A stretch of 64,000 bases of DNA from positions 5,173,618 to 5,237,617 of the forward strand of contig CM046870.1 of assembly GCA_025617745.1 (NCBI GenBank), given 5' to 3'. The stretch comes from Heliocidaris erythrogramma. Taxonomy: Eukaryota > Echinodermata > Echinoidea > Camarodonta > Echinometridae. The notes under the pieces are model-generated. The model saw only the letters and a list, made by a program, of their open reading frames with translations, searched no databases and was not told where the DNA came from. Shown piece after piece: positions 1 to 9,830 of the stretch. The stretch's first letter is position 1, and each line of letters opens with the position of its first letter. The position numbers and the translations under genes were made by a program.

Positions 1-121
1 GGCACGCGGCTTGTCTTTGTTCAAAACTCACCTGCCCCCCGACAAAGGAATTAATTAATAAGGTTGAGGATTTGTCAATCTGTCGGTCAATTGAATCTGG
101 TGTCGCGAAAACCACTAACCC

Positions 122-192
122 GTCTCCGTTGTCTAGTGGTTAAGGCCTTGGCGTTCTAAGCCAACGACCCGGGTTCGATTCCCGGCGGAGAC
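122..192 (+). tRNA. tRNA-like gene, anticodon UCU (Arg), repeat-borne copy 1
   Basis: A 71-nt cloverleaf folds by eye. The 7-bp acceptor stem (GTCTCCG with CGGAGAC) is perfect, the D stem has 4 bp, the anticodon stem TTGGC/GCCAA holds the loop GTTCTAA (anticodon TCT), and the T stem CCGGG/CCCGG is perfect. GGTTCGATTCC is a good B box, and a run of six T two bases downstream can serve as a Pol III terminator. Position 32 is G where a pyrimidine is usual, and the variable loop is only 4 nt. The body resembles Glu/Asp-type tRNAs more than typical animal Arg tRNAs. About 60 bp upstream and 30 bp downstream are shared with the two copies near 58.8-59.1 kb, so this is a tRNA-like gene spread as part of a larger repeat. 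Whether it is charged or expressed is unknown. Confidence 0.7.
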
Positions 193-238
193 ATTTTTTC
201 AGCCTTTGCAAAAATTTCAGTGTATATACATGTATATA

Positions 239-1934
239 CACTGTTGGTCATAATGGTAGCATAATTTTTTTTCCTACCTTTCGTACACTATTGACAACAA
301 TACGAGTCATTTTTTTGCAAAATAAAGCTTATATCTTCACCGATTTTATTGATAAATCTGTAACATATGAAATAAAAAATATAAGACAAAAATTAATTCA
401 CACAAACTTTATACACTGGTTTAAACCACTTTTGACAAACACAATCATCCAGACCTTGGATTCCTTGAAAAAATGTATCGTTTTTGGTAAATGTCTAACC
501 ATGATAAATTTATCGTGAAAAATAAAATCTTGGGATCTTTTGATGATTGAAGGGAAGTGTTCCTCTTTTTAATCTTGTTGGGTCACTTAGTACCTGGTAT
601 GGCCACCTCTGGCACGCACCAGTGCCTCCACACGCCGTGGCATACTGTCCACAAGGTTGTTGATGGTGTTCAAGGGCAGTGCATCCCACTCTTCGGTCAG
701 TACCTGGGCTAACTCCTGCACATTTTGAGGATGATTGTTTCTCTCATTGATGGCACGGCCCAGTGCATCCCAGGCGTGCTCAATGGGGGTTCATGTCGGG
801 GGAACAGGCAGGCCAAGGCATCTGCTGCACGTCCTCTGTGTCAAGGAATTCCCTCACCAGACGTGCCCTATGTGATCGAGCGTTGTCGTCTTGGAGCTGA
901 AAGTTATTGCCATTATACTCTTCTCGCGTATGGAAGACGATGGGGTTCCAGGATATCGCGGTACACGACGGCGTTGACGTTTCCTTCAGGTGCAGCCAAT
1001 GGCGTTTTTCCGCCATAATGTATTCCGACCCATACCATCACTGAGCCTCCACCTGCTTGATTGGTTTCCTGGACACAGTCATTACGGAGGTTCTCGCCCC
1101 ACAGTCGTCGAACCATCTGCCTCCCATCGGTGCGGTCAAGGATGTACCGGCTTTCATCAGTGAAGATTACATGGCGCCAGTGACCAAGCTGCCATCTCCT
1201 GTGCCTCCTAGCCCACTGGAGTCGAGCAACCCGGTGGCGAACAGTGAGACGTGGAACCTTGGTCATTCGCCGAGCTCTGTAGCCATGTTGGACAAGTCTC
1301 CTGTTTACGGTTTCCCGTGAAACGTTCACTCCGAAGTGCCTCCTCCACAAGTGGCAAAGACGACTCGCTGGCATTCTCCGGTTCCTACGGCACATGTTCA
1401 GCAGTTGACGGTCATCCCGTGCGGATGTTCTTCGACCTTGGTCGACCTGTAGATCTCTCTGGACTCAAAGTACCCGCCTCTCGATGTCTTCTGAGGATGC
1501 GGCACACAAAACTCTGCGATAGTCCAAGAATATCTGCAATCTGGGCCTGTGTCCGTCCATTCCGTCGGAGTGCAAGGACCCTCTGACGAATTGCAAGTGC
1601 CGTTGGGTGAGGAATAGTGTAAGGAATCAATGTACCAAATTTGGTAGGAATTGATCAAGCTAACTCTGAAAACGGGCTGTTAACACACGTAGGCTTTCTG
1701 CACGAAATGGACAGCAAAACAGCAGCAGAAAGGAGGCTCTGCATTTCATAGCACCAAACAATAAGATAGGCCACGTTATGGAATGTTTCACTTGACCGAC
1801 TTTTACATCGACAATACAAAATCATTATGTAATCAATGAACCTGGTCAATATTATCTATTTAGGCTTTTAAATATGATTAAATCAACGGATGACTATGAA
1901 AGTACGAATTATGCTAACATTATGACCAACAGTG
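239..1934 (-). mobile_element. Tc1-like DNA transposon, decayed (about 1.7 kb)
   Basis: The ends are inverted: the left begins CACTGTTGGTCATAATG and the right is its near-exact reverse complement. Each end is flanked by TA (237-238 and 1935-1936), the target duplication of the Tc1/mariner superfamily. The length of about 1.7 kb is normal for Tc1 elements, and the transposase reads on the minus strand inside. The left end lies about 45 bp downstream of the tRNA-like gene, in sequence derived from that gene's repeat unit, so the transposon inserted after the tRNA repeat. The reading frame is broken, so the copy is inactive. Confidence 0.88.
587..1630 (-). pseudogene. Tc1-family DD34E transposase, frameshifted
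   Basis: Three overlapping minus-strand frames cover the protein. The N-terminal piece (1412-1630) is a helix-turn-helix DNA-binding domain with the motif QIADILGLSQSFVCRIL. The central piece (913-1395) carries the second HTH and the first catalytic Asp in FTDESR. A third frame (780-1016) carries the second Asp in DNARSHRA and the run PDMNP. The last piece, in yet another frame, carries the Glu and ends at the stop at 587-589. Spacing from second Asp to Glu is 34 residues, the Tc1 signature. Breaks lie near 1400 (stop/frameshift), near 950 and near 787 (one extra base in a C run). The family inserts at TA by cut and paste; this copy cannot encode an active enzyme. Confidence 0.85.
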
Positions 1935-4183
1935 TATATATTCTTTCTCATTCTTTGTGTTCATTATTTATTGAACAAGAATGTCTTATACAGATTAAGT
2001 TCATTGCATTTGAATGTTAATGAATTTGCTCTATCTTTGCCTTTATAACGGTTAAAATAATGAAAATGCCTATCCAAGCGTGAAAGTTCAACACTTAATC
2101 TGAATTGATGTTGGCAGAGTATTAATTTTCCTTACTTTGATATAATATTTTATTATATTTTATTGACAGTTAATATGGAAGTTTTAAAAACCAAAGAGTG
2201 TCCATCACTTCGTTTCTTTTTTTCTTTCTTTCTTTCTCTTTTTGTTTTTTGTTTTGTTTTTGCTTTTGCTGAGTGTATAATTATTCATATACCTTTATTA
2301 CCTTTATTTACCGGATCTACTGGAAAAATGCAGTTACTTCTGCAGTCGAGTTTCCATGTCTATCTTTTCTTTTCTATCTGTGTCTAAGCTGTCTTTCATG
2401 ATAAAAGTAAATCTGTGTTATTTCATTTCAACCCAACTCGCTTTCGCTTTTTCATGATAAGTTTCTTGATTGCGACCACACCCCCGCTCCTTAAATGAAT
2501 GAATAGAGTTATTGCACTGGAAACACAGAGGCGCTATATGAAATAAATACCTATCATTCTTCGGTTACCATGCAGAAACAAAACATGAGCTTGTCAAATT
2601 TATATGCAGTAGAGTAATGAGCCAGAAAATTTGAGGGGGCTGAACATAGGCATATGCGGCACAATTTCTGAATACTTGCGAGCGAGCGAAGGGAGCGAGG
2701 AAAAAAATTCGACCTTTTTTAATGAAAATGTACAAATCTAGACCTATAATCCGGTAGGTAATTTCAAATTTTCCCCGTTCCCCCTTATTTTTCTCCCCCC
2801 CCTTCCCCCTTTTACCCCTTTTTCCCCTTTTGTTTTTTGGTGTGAAACTTTTGGGGATAAAGGGATAAAGGGATAATCTCATACGCTGTATATTCGAAAT
2901 CAAGTCACGGAAACTTTGTTCATGTAGGGCTCTCCTTGTAGGCTACTAGTATATCATTGATTGACTGAATGCCGGCCGACTTGCTATGGAAAGAGTGCAT
3001 GTCCCTGGCCAAACAATAGCCATGATTAACTTATATACGGTATTCTTCTTATTGTAATTTTGTTGAATTGCAATTTTGTATCAAATAATTATTACTTATG
3101 CAATGTATACTGGTTCTCAAGACTTTATTCTTCGAGTATATTTGCACTACGATTTTTTATCGTAAACAATATCTTCACTTTTACACTTAAACGGCAAAAT
3201 CAAGACACAATCCCTGCCTTTAATTTCCCAATTAATTATTGTCAGAAATAAGGGGGTAGCCCCGGGCGTCACGAAGGCAGGGGCGCAAAAACGAATAAGA
3301 GAGAAAGAGAACGTGGAGAAAAAGAGAAAAAAATAAATGGCTCTCAGAGATAATTATGTGCCCCAATTCAAGTATACATGTCGGTAAGAAATTGAGATTT
3401 TGCAGGGTTCAAAATGCGAAAATTTTCTAAAGCTTGCCTGGCACCTTGCTCCTATCCCTCGTATAATAGTACAGGTACATGTACATGTATTCTTAAGTGT
3501 GCGCCACTGCAGTCTCACCGGCGTAGCCATGGGGCCGTGGGGGTGTACGTGCCTAGGCCCTCAAATTTCCTGTTCCTCCTGGTGCCCCTCCCCATGAAAG
3601 ATCCAGACCCATCAGCAATGTAGTGATCTGCCCCATTTACTGCCACATTATGCCCCCCGTGACAAAAAAAAGGATGAAAATTATCTCCCACCCCAGCAAG
3701 ATCTAGATGACGATGTCACAATAACCATCTCTCCACCTCATGCAGCAAAACAGGACAATGAAACCGCTCTGCCCCCCCCCCCTACAGAAAGACAGTGCCC
3801 CCAGTGCCGCCTACTGAAAATATCCTGTTCTGTGTTAAATAGCGTTTTTAAGGGGTTAGAATTCGGAAAATCATATTCTCGAGTTCTTTTTCATCCTGTA
3901 TTTAAGTTTCATCAGGATCTTGCGCCCCTGATAATTATATAGGATAAATCACATTAGTATTTTTAAACGAAAGAAGTCGTAAGTTTCGATTGCCTCTCTA
4001 AATTTCTCAAGTATTTCTTCTGGGCACAGGCGTAGCCAGGATGTTTCAATAGGGGGGGGGGCAGACGTGAATGATCCACCCCAGGGATGTCGATCCGTGT
4101 TCACGATTGGGGGGGGGGGGGGGTGACCGGCAAGGGAGCGAAGCCAGTGGCGTATCTATAGGGATTATGGCGCCTGAAGTTAC

Positions 4184-4242
<59 letters not shown>

Positions 4243-4336
4243 AGTGCCCAAACTTATCTACGTTAGCGAGGGAGCAAAGCGACCGAGTGGCAAATTTTTC
4301 AATTTTTAACTCTAAAAAACGCAATTTCATGTGTAT
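1935..4336. other. intergenic DNA with dispersed repeats and homopolymers
   Basis: No gene is supported. The first kilobase is AT-rich with a T/C-rich stretch (2210-2270). From about 2640 the DNA contains fragments of dispersed families also seen elsewhere in the window, for example the motif GAGGGAGCAAAGCGACCGAG at about 4268 and again at 10269. Words such as GCGTAGCCAGGAT next to G or C runs (4029-4123) recur near 10915. Short open frames here are compositional. Confidence 0.6.
4186..4241. repeat. 56-nt uninterrupted poly-C tract
   Basis: Positions 4186-4241 are all C, just upstream of the 5' LTR of the retrotransposon. Long poly-proline and poly-glycine frames across it are artefacts. The exact length in the genome is uncertain because sequencing and assembly of such tracts are error-prone. 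Confidence 0.9.
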
Positions 4337-5184
4337 TGTAACGAACCTGTGCTAAATATTTTAGCACTATTCTGTAGTAAGGGATGGGTATAAGTAACAG
4401 CACATCCGCTATAAGGTGTAGACCAATGGGGATTGCAACGTATCGGTATAGGTACTGCTTAATGAAGGAAAGTTAGCATAATTCGCATATTCATATTATA
4501 TGGGGGGTTTGTCATGACTCATTTTGATAGATTATTTGTTGGACAAGTTATCTGGACGGGAATCAGTGGTTACATTTGATAATTCAGTCGGGGTTATATT
4601 GTTTTGATGGAAAGTGTTGTTTTTACTAACTGTTTTCACAATGATTTGTCATATGGCTAAATATTGGAATACAAATTGTGTGTGGGAGGATTATGTGCTT
4701 AGGACTAGCCATCACATTGTATCCGCCCCCTGAATAGCCCGATCAATCTCACCGAGATTTGCTCCTAGCTGTACTCTTGTGTTGCCTAAAGGTAATGATT
4801 AAACTTGCTTTTCAACTGAAAATGATGGTTCCAGACTAATTCCTTTGCATATTTAGTTCAATTGATTAATTAACATTAGGGCTTCGAAAGACGATGAATG
4901 CTAATGAATGATCTTCAATTGAGTGACTGATTGTTCGAAGGATGATCAATTGTCTGCTGCTGTGCCGAGGCGAGAAGGGTGATCAATTGAAATCGACGGA
5001 TGGGTGATTGCTGGTAGACCTGGTGGTGAGCAGTACCTGACGGTTGGTGATGGTTGTATGCCGGTAACTCCAGCCATCAGCAGCGGTCATATATTTTGAC
5101 CAAACGGACGGGGAGCTCGGCAAGGCACGGGGCATCCTGACAAGATTGCCGTGTCAGCTGGCGTGGCGAACCGTGGCCGTTACA
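4337..5184 (+). repeat. 5' LTR (848 bp)
   Basis: The LTR begins TGTAACGAACC and ends GGCCGTTACA, with inverted terminal bases TGTAAC/GTTACA. It matches 8983-9830 throughout except G/T near 4384 and A/G near 4734. It should hold the promoter and R region; I did not identify a convincing TATA box or poly(A) signal. Confidence 0.93.
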
Positions 5185-5186
5185 CG

Positions 5187-5205
5187 TGGTGTCAGGAGTG
5201 GGATT
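5187..5205 (+). other. primer-binding site, tRNA-Leu type
   Basis: Two bases after the 5' LTR, TGGTGTCAGGAGTGGGAT begins with TGG, the complement of a tRNA CCA end. The rest matches the complement of the 3' end of animal tRNA-Leu (acceptor and T-arm) as I know it. This is where minus-strand DNA synthesis would start. Confidence 0.75.
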
Positions 5206-5221
5206 GCTGACGGTCTGGAGT

Positions 5222-5776
5222 AAGGCAGAGCTGGTGGGCGACGGGCAGCAGAACTGACGGCGTCACAGCTAAGGCAGAGCTGGTGGGCGACGGGCAGCAG
5301 AACTGACGGCGTCACAGCTAAGGCAGAGCTGGTGGGCGACGGGCAGCAGAACTGGCGGCGTCACAGCTAAGGCAGAGCTGGTGGGCGACGGGCAGCAGAA
5401 CTGACGGCGTCACAGCTAAGGCAGAGCTGGTGGGCGACGGGCAGCAGAACTGACGGCGTCACAGCTAAGGCAGAGCTGGTGGGCGACGGGCAGCAGAACT
5501 GACGGCGTCACAGCTAAGGCAGAGCTGGTGGGCAACGGGCAGCAGAACTGACGGCGTCACAGCTAAGGCAGAGCTGGTGGGCGACGGGCAGCAGAACTGA
5601 CGGCGTCACAGCTAAGGCAGAGCTGGTGGGCGACGGGCAGCAGAACTGACGGCGTCACAGCTAAGGCTACAGAACTGACGGCGTCACAGCTAAGGCAGAG
5701 CTGGTGGGCGGCGGGCAGCAGAACTGACGGCGTCACAGCTAGGCAGAGCTGGTGGGCGACGGGCAGCAGAACTGTC
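5222..5776 (+). repeat. 49-bp tandem repeat in the retrotransposon leader (about 12 units)
   Basis: Units start at 5222, 5271, 5320, 5369, 5418, 5467, 5516, 5565 and 5614, exactly 49 bp apart. A truncated unit (about 5663) and two slightly variant units follow. Because 49 is not a multiple of three, the repeat is not built as a coding repeat. Copies are nearly identical, which implies recent expansion. It lies between the primer site and Gag, the usual place for packaging signals. Confidence 0.92.
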
Positions 5777-5783
5777 GAAATCA

Positions 5784-6017
5784 TTGAATACTCGACGGCA
5801 GTTGATAATGGAATCTTTACAGACCAAATATGGTTGTCATCTGTCACCAGCAGAATTGATACAGCAAGTGGAAGGTAACATAACAGCAGTGGATGAGATG
5901 CTTGCCGAGTTACAGCGGTCAGAAGCACCAACATCACAACCGCGTCCAGAGCAGAGCACTCCACTTTTCCACATTCTGCTGACACAGGGTTTGTCAGCAT
6001 GCCGTCATCAGGCATAA
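5784..6017 (+). pseudogene. possible Gag N-terminal piece in another frame
   Basis: A 77-codon frame starts just after the 49-bp array and overlaps the main Gag frame by 19 bases in a different phase. Its sequence (for example LSPAELIQQVEGNITAVDEM) looks like a helical protein segment rather than chance. It may be the true Gag start separated by a frameshift near 5990, or a separate leader peptide. An alignment with related elements would decide. Confidence 0.45.
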
Positions 6018-8551
6018 AACCGTCAGTAGTCAGTGATGGGGATGGAGTAACATTGTCAGAACCGTCACTTGGACAGGGGAGTGTCGGGGCCAATGCAGCA
6101 GTACGGGCGAGGATGATGCAATCTGCTGATGGCGGTTTAACCACTATTGGTGGTTGTACTCAGACGACGGGTATGTCCCAAGAGAAAAGACATGCTCAGA
6201 GAAGGGTACCAGTTATAGGAAGCTTTGACGGTGTCTATACTGAGATGCACCAGACAGGAGCAGGCAACTGGCAGAGCCCACGGGTCAGTCCACCCCTTCC
6301 CAGACCAACTTATTCTGAGCTTCCTAGCTTTAATATGCACCAGCAGTTACCACATGAGTTCCCCATGACGAACGAGGCAGCCCAGGCCCAATATCAGCCA
6401 CAGTCGCGGCCAGGCAGTCTTCAGGGACGGATGTTTCGGCGACCTCTCACTGGACCAACTGATAATACAAAACCCTACATGCTGCCGGATCGGTTCGATG
6501 GGAAAACTCCTATACTGGATTACTTGGAGCATTTCGAAGCATGCGCAGTTATTAATAACTGGACGGATAGAAAGGCGACACACTATCTAGCAGCCAGTCT
6601 ACGTGGGCCAGCGCTGAAACTACTGGGGAAGAATGGTGAGACAGAACTGACGTACCGTGACTTGGTCAGTCGGCTCAAACATCGCTTCGGACCTTCAGGA
6701 AAAGCTGATGTGTTTTTGGCTGAACTACGTTCCCGACGAAGAAAGCCACATGAGACTCTTCAAGAACTGGGTCAAAGCATCAGAGACCTGGCGGGGATGG
6801 CTTACCAAGAATTCGATCCTGATGGATAGGATAAGCTTGCTCGGGGTCATTTTCTGGATGCAATAGTGAATCCGGCAATCCGAGAGGGCTTGTTTCGAGC
6901 CCAACCACATACCTTGGACGAAGCCATCGAAGCAGCTTTAAACACAGAGGCTTTCCTTAAGATGGAAACAGAGAGGGGTGAGTTGAAACACTCTCACCGT
7001 TACAGCCACAGCCGAGCTTTGACAGACAGTGATTGGCCTCAGCCTCCTGATAGCGATACATCAGAACTTGTGAGAAAGATGGAGAAAGCGCTAGGTGATC
7101 TTACAGCTAGATTGGAATCACTGACAAGCCAAGTGGGAGGTACGTCACAGGGTGGTAACAAAGGACCACACTCCCAGAGGAGACGCCAAGTCGGGGCTTG
7201 TTACAATTGTGGTCAACTAGGACATCTCTCCCGAAATTGTCCTCACCCTAAGATGCAGTACACACCTGATGGTTCGGAAATCATGGAAGTTGAGAGCAAA
7301 CGCTGTCACCAATGTCATGAGGCTGGACACTTCAAGAGAAATTGCCCTCGTAACCAAGCTGGAAGGGGAGACTGGGCAGCTAAACACCCTGGTAGAGATA
7401 CAGGTGATTTGATGTCAAGCCGTGATCGAACGGCTGAGAACAACAGACAACCAGAAGCTGGGCAAGTGAGAGTAGGCACGACAGAAAGAGTGAAACGCCA
7501 AGGACTGTTCATCAAATCCAAGATAAATGGGCAGCCTGTGACATTCCTAATCGATACTGGGTCAACGCAGTCGTTCATTGCCGACGCCGTTTTCAACAAA
7601 ATTGAGGAAGCCAGAAAACCAGTCTTGCAGAGGGTGCCCAATACAATTCATCAGGCTGATGGATCGCCTTTGGACACCATGGGGAGAGCTTCCATGGAGT
7701 TGCAGGTTGGAGGTTTAGTCTTCATCGTTAAGATGACAGTTGCTGCTCTTAAGAACGAAGGAATCCTTGGCCTAGATCTCTTGATGCAGATGCATGCCGA
7801 ATTAGACTGCCACAAAATGGAACTACGGACGCCATGGCAGTCCATCGCCTGTCAGGACCAAGAAGGCCGAGATTTCTGTTCTCGAGTCGTGGCTAGTGAG
7901 ACAAGCATTGTCCCTGCTGGTCATGAGGTAGTACTGAGGGGAGAAGTAACCGGCCGTAACCCTAGCGTCGTTAACCAAGTTGGTTTGTTAGAGCCTCCTC
8001 CTAACCCGACGGAGCTGTGCAGAAAGAGCCTACTGGTAACAAGAGCCGTGGTTACTGCAGATTCCGGAATTCTGTCAGTGGGAATGTTCAACCCAACCGG
8101 GAGAGAGACCACAGTCAAAAAGGACACAACACTGGCCAGTAGCGGGTGGCCAGTAGCGGGTGACGAGGCAGCTGAAGACTTGCCACATGACAGCCTAGCA
8201 GATGACGAGGTAGCTGGAGATCCGCCAGACGACAGCCTTCCAGGTGATGAGCTGGCAAAAGACTTGCCACATGACAGCCTAGCAGATGACGAGGTAGCTG
8301 GAGATCCGCCAGACGACAGCCTTCCAGGTGATGAGATAGCAAAAGACTTGCCACATGACAGCCTAGCAGATGACGAGGTAGCTGGAGATCCGCCAGACGA
8401 CAGCCTTCCAGGTGATGAGATAGCAAAAGACTTGCCACATGACAGCATAGCAGATGACGAGGTAGCTGGAGATCCGCCAGACGACAGCCTTCCAGTAACT
8501 GGTGACAACCCAAGGGGAGATGATCGAGACACTACACGAAAACCTTGCTAG
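5999..8551 (+). pseudogene. Gag-protease polyprotein frame with one in-frame UAG
   Basis: One phase is open from 5999 to 8551 except for a single TAG at 6827-6829. The first part (5999-6829) includes a Gag capsid-like segment with motifs such as PYMLPDRFDG and DYLEHFEAC. After the stop the frame resumes and carries two CCHC zinc knuckles (7199-7240 and 7304-7345, each CX2CX4HX4C), as in nucleocapsid proteins. A retropepsin-like fold follows, with catalytic DTGS at about 7553 and the distal ILGLDLL near 7760. The C-terminus is a 28-residue acidic repeat, then a stop. No polymerase or integrase follows. The UAG lies inside Gag, not at a Gag-Pol junction, so it is more likely a point mutation than a programmed readthrough site; the rest of the frame is intact. 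Confidence 0.85.
8159..8494 (+). repeat. 84-bp coding tandem repeat at the Gag-protease C-terminus
   Basis: Units begin at 8201, 8285, 8369 and 8453, 84 bp (28 codons) apart, preceded by a half unit at 8159. Each encodes an acidic, proline-containing block with words such as DDEVAGDPPDDSLP. The period preserves the frame, unlike the leader repeat, so it expanded while coding. Confidence 0.9.
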
Positions 8552-8965
8552 GGCCATGTGAGCCGAACAGTTGAACACTTAACACAAGTAGAATTTGAAC
8601 TGTAAAAAAAAAACGACTTGGTTGTGAACTGTAGTTTTTAGCATGTTGTAGTCAAGCGCCATGATTTTCATATGTTGTATATAAGCTTGAGTTGTGCTGT
8701 TGACCAGCCGTCATAAGAAAGTGTGGCGACGATACAGAGGTTTTCATAAGTCGTAAAGGGAAGAATATGTCATAAAAGATTAATAGTTGATAGTTCTGTA
8801 TGTTTATAAGCCTAGTGATATTTAGAGATGGGTAATGGCAGAAAGCGGGAGATAGAATTGTACGTCGAGAAGTGTTGATCATAATGTTCTACGTAAGAAA
8901 GTGCATGCTGATTTTTGTTTTAAGCTGTCAATAATTGTGGATTTGTTAGCTTGGGGACCAAGCTT

Positions 8966-8979
8966 GGGAGAGAAGGGGG
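8966..8979 (+). other. polypurine tract of the LTR element
   Basis: GGGAGAGAAGGGGG ends three bases before the 3' LTR. It is the expected plus-strand primer site. The 430 bp between the Gag-protease stop (8551) and this tract hold no polymerase or integrase frame. Confidence 0.8.
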
Positions 8980-8982
8980 TCG

Positions 8983-9830
8983 TGTAACGAACCTGTGCTA
9001 AATATTTTAGCACTATTCTGTAGTAAGTGATGGGTATAAGTAACAGCACATCCGCTATAAGGTGTAGACCAATGGGGATTGCAACGTATCGGTATAGGTA
9101 CTGCTTAATGAAGGAAAGTTAGCATAATTCGCATATTCATATTATATGGGGGGTTTGTCATGACTCATTTTGATAGATTATTTGTTGGACAAGTTATCTG
9201 GACGGGAATCAGTGGTTACATTTGATAATTCAGTCGGGGTTATATTGTTTTGATGGAAAGTGTTGTTTTTACTAACTGTTTTCACAATGATTTGTCATAT
9301 GGCTAAATATTGGAATACAAATTGTGTGTGGGAGGATTATGTGCTTAGGACTAGCCATCACATTGTATCCGCCCCCTGAGTAGCCCGATCAATCTCACCG
9401 AGATTTGCTCCTAGCTGTACTCTTGTGTTGCCTAAAGGTAATGATTAAACTTGCTTTTCAACTGAAAATGATGGTTCCAGACTAATTCCTTTGCATATTT
9501 AGTTCAATTGATTAATTAACATTAGGGCTTCGAAAGACGATGAATGCTAATGAATGATCTTCAATTGAGTGACTGATTGTTCGAAGGATGATCAATTGTC
9601 TGCTGCTGTGCCGAGGCGAGAAGGGTGATCAATTGAAATCGACGGATGGGTGATTGCTGGTAGACCTGGTGGTGAGCAGTACCTGACGGTTGGTGATGGT
9701 TGTATGCCGGTAACTCCAGCCATCAGCAGCGGTCATATATTTTGACCAAACGGACGGGGAGCTCGGCAAGGCACGGGGCATCCTGACAAGATTGCCGTGT
9801 CAGCTGGCGTGGCGAACCGTGGCCGTTACA
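8983..9830 (+). repeat. 3' LTR (848 bp)
   Basis: Nearly identical partner of 4337-5184, beginning TGTAACGAACC after the polypurine tract and ending GGCCGTTACA before the GTAT target copy. Confidence 0.93.

Larger units (their letters stand above)
4337..9830 (+). mobile_element. young non-autonomous LTR retrotransposon encoding only Gag-protease
   Basis: A complete element of 5494 bp. Two 848-bp LTRs (4337-5184, 8983-9830) start TG and end CA, and I find only two substitutions between them. The flanks share a 4-bp GTAT (4333-4336, 9831-9834) as likely target duplication. A tRNA-Leu-type primer site follows the 5' LTR and a purine tract precedes the 3' LTR. Between them lie a 49-bp tandem repeat, a Gag frame with two zinc knuckles and a retropepsin-like domain. 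No reverse transcriptase, RNase H or integrase is present, so mobilisation would need enzymes in trans. The Gag-protease layout and CCHC knuckles fit the Ty3/gypsy group, but without RT this cannot be placed firmly. Its insertion into older repeat DNA and near-identical LTRs indicate recent activity. Confidence 0.9.

Noticed and set aside
4046..4355. Poly-Pro and poly-Gly frames on both strands
   Set aside because: They arise from the poly-C tract and lack any domain or conserved flank.
5563..6144. 193-codon minus-strand frame over the 49-bp array
   Set aside because: It reads across the leader repeat antisense to Gag; repeat composition explains it.
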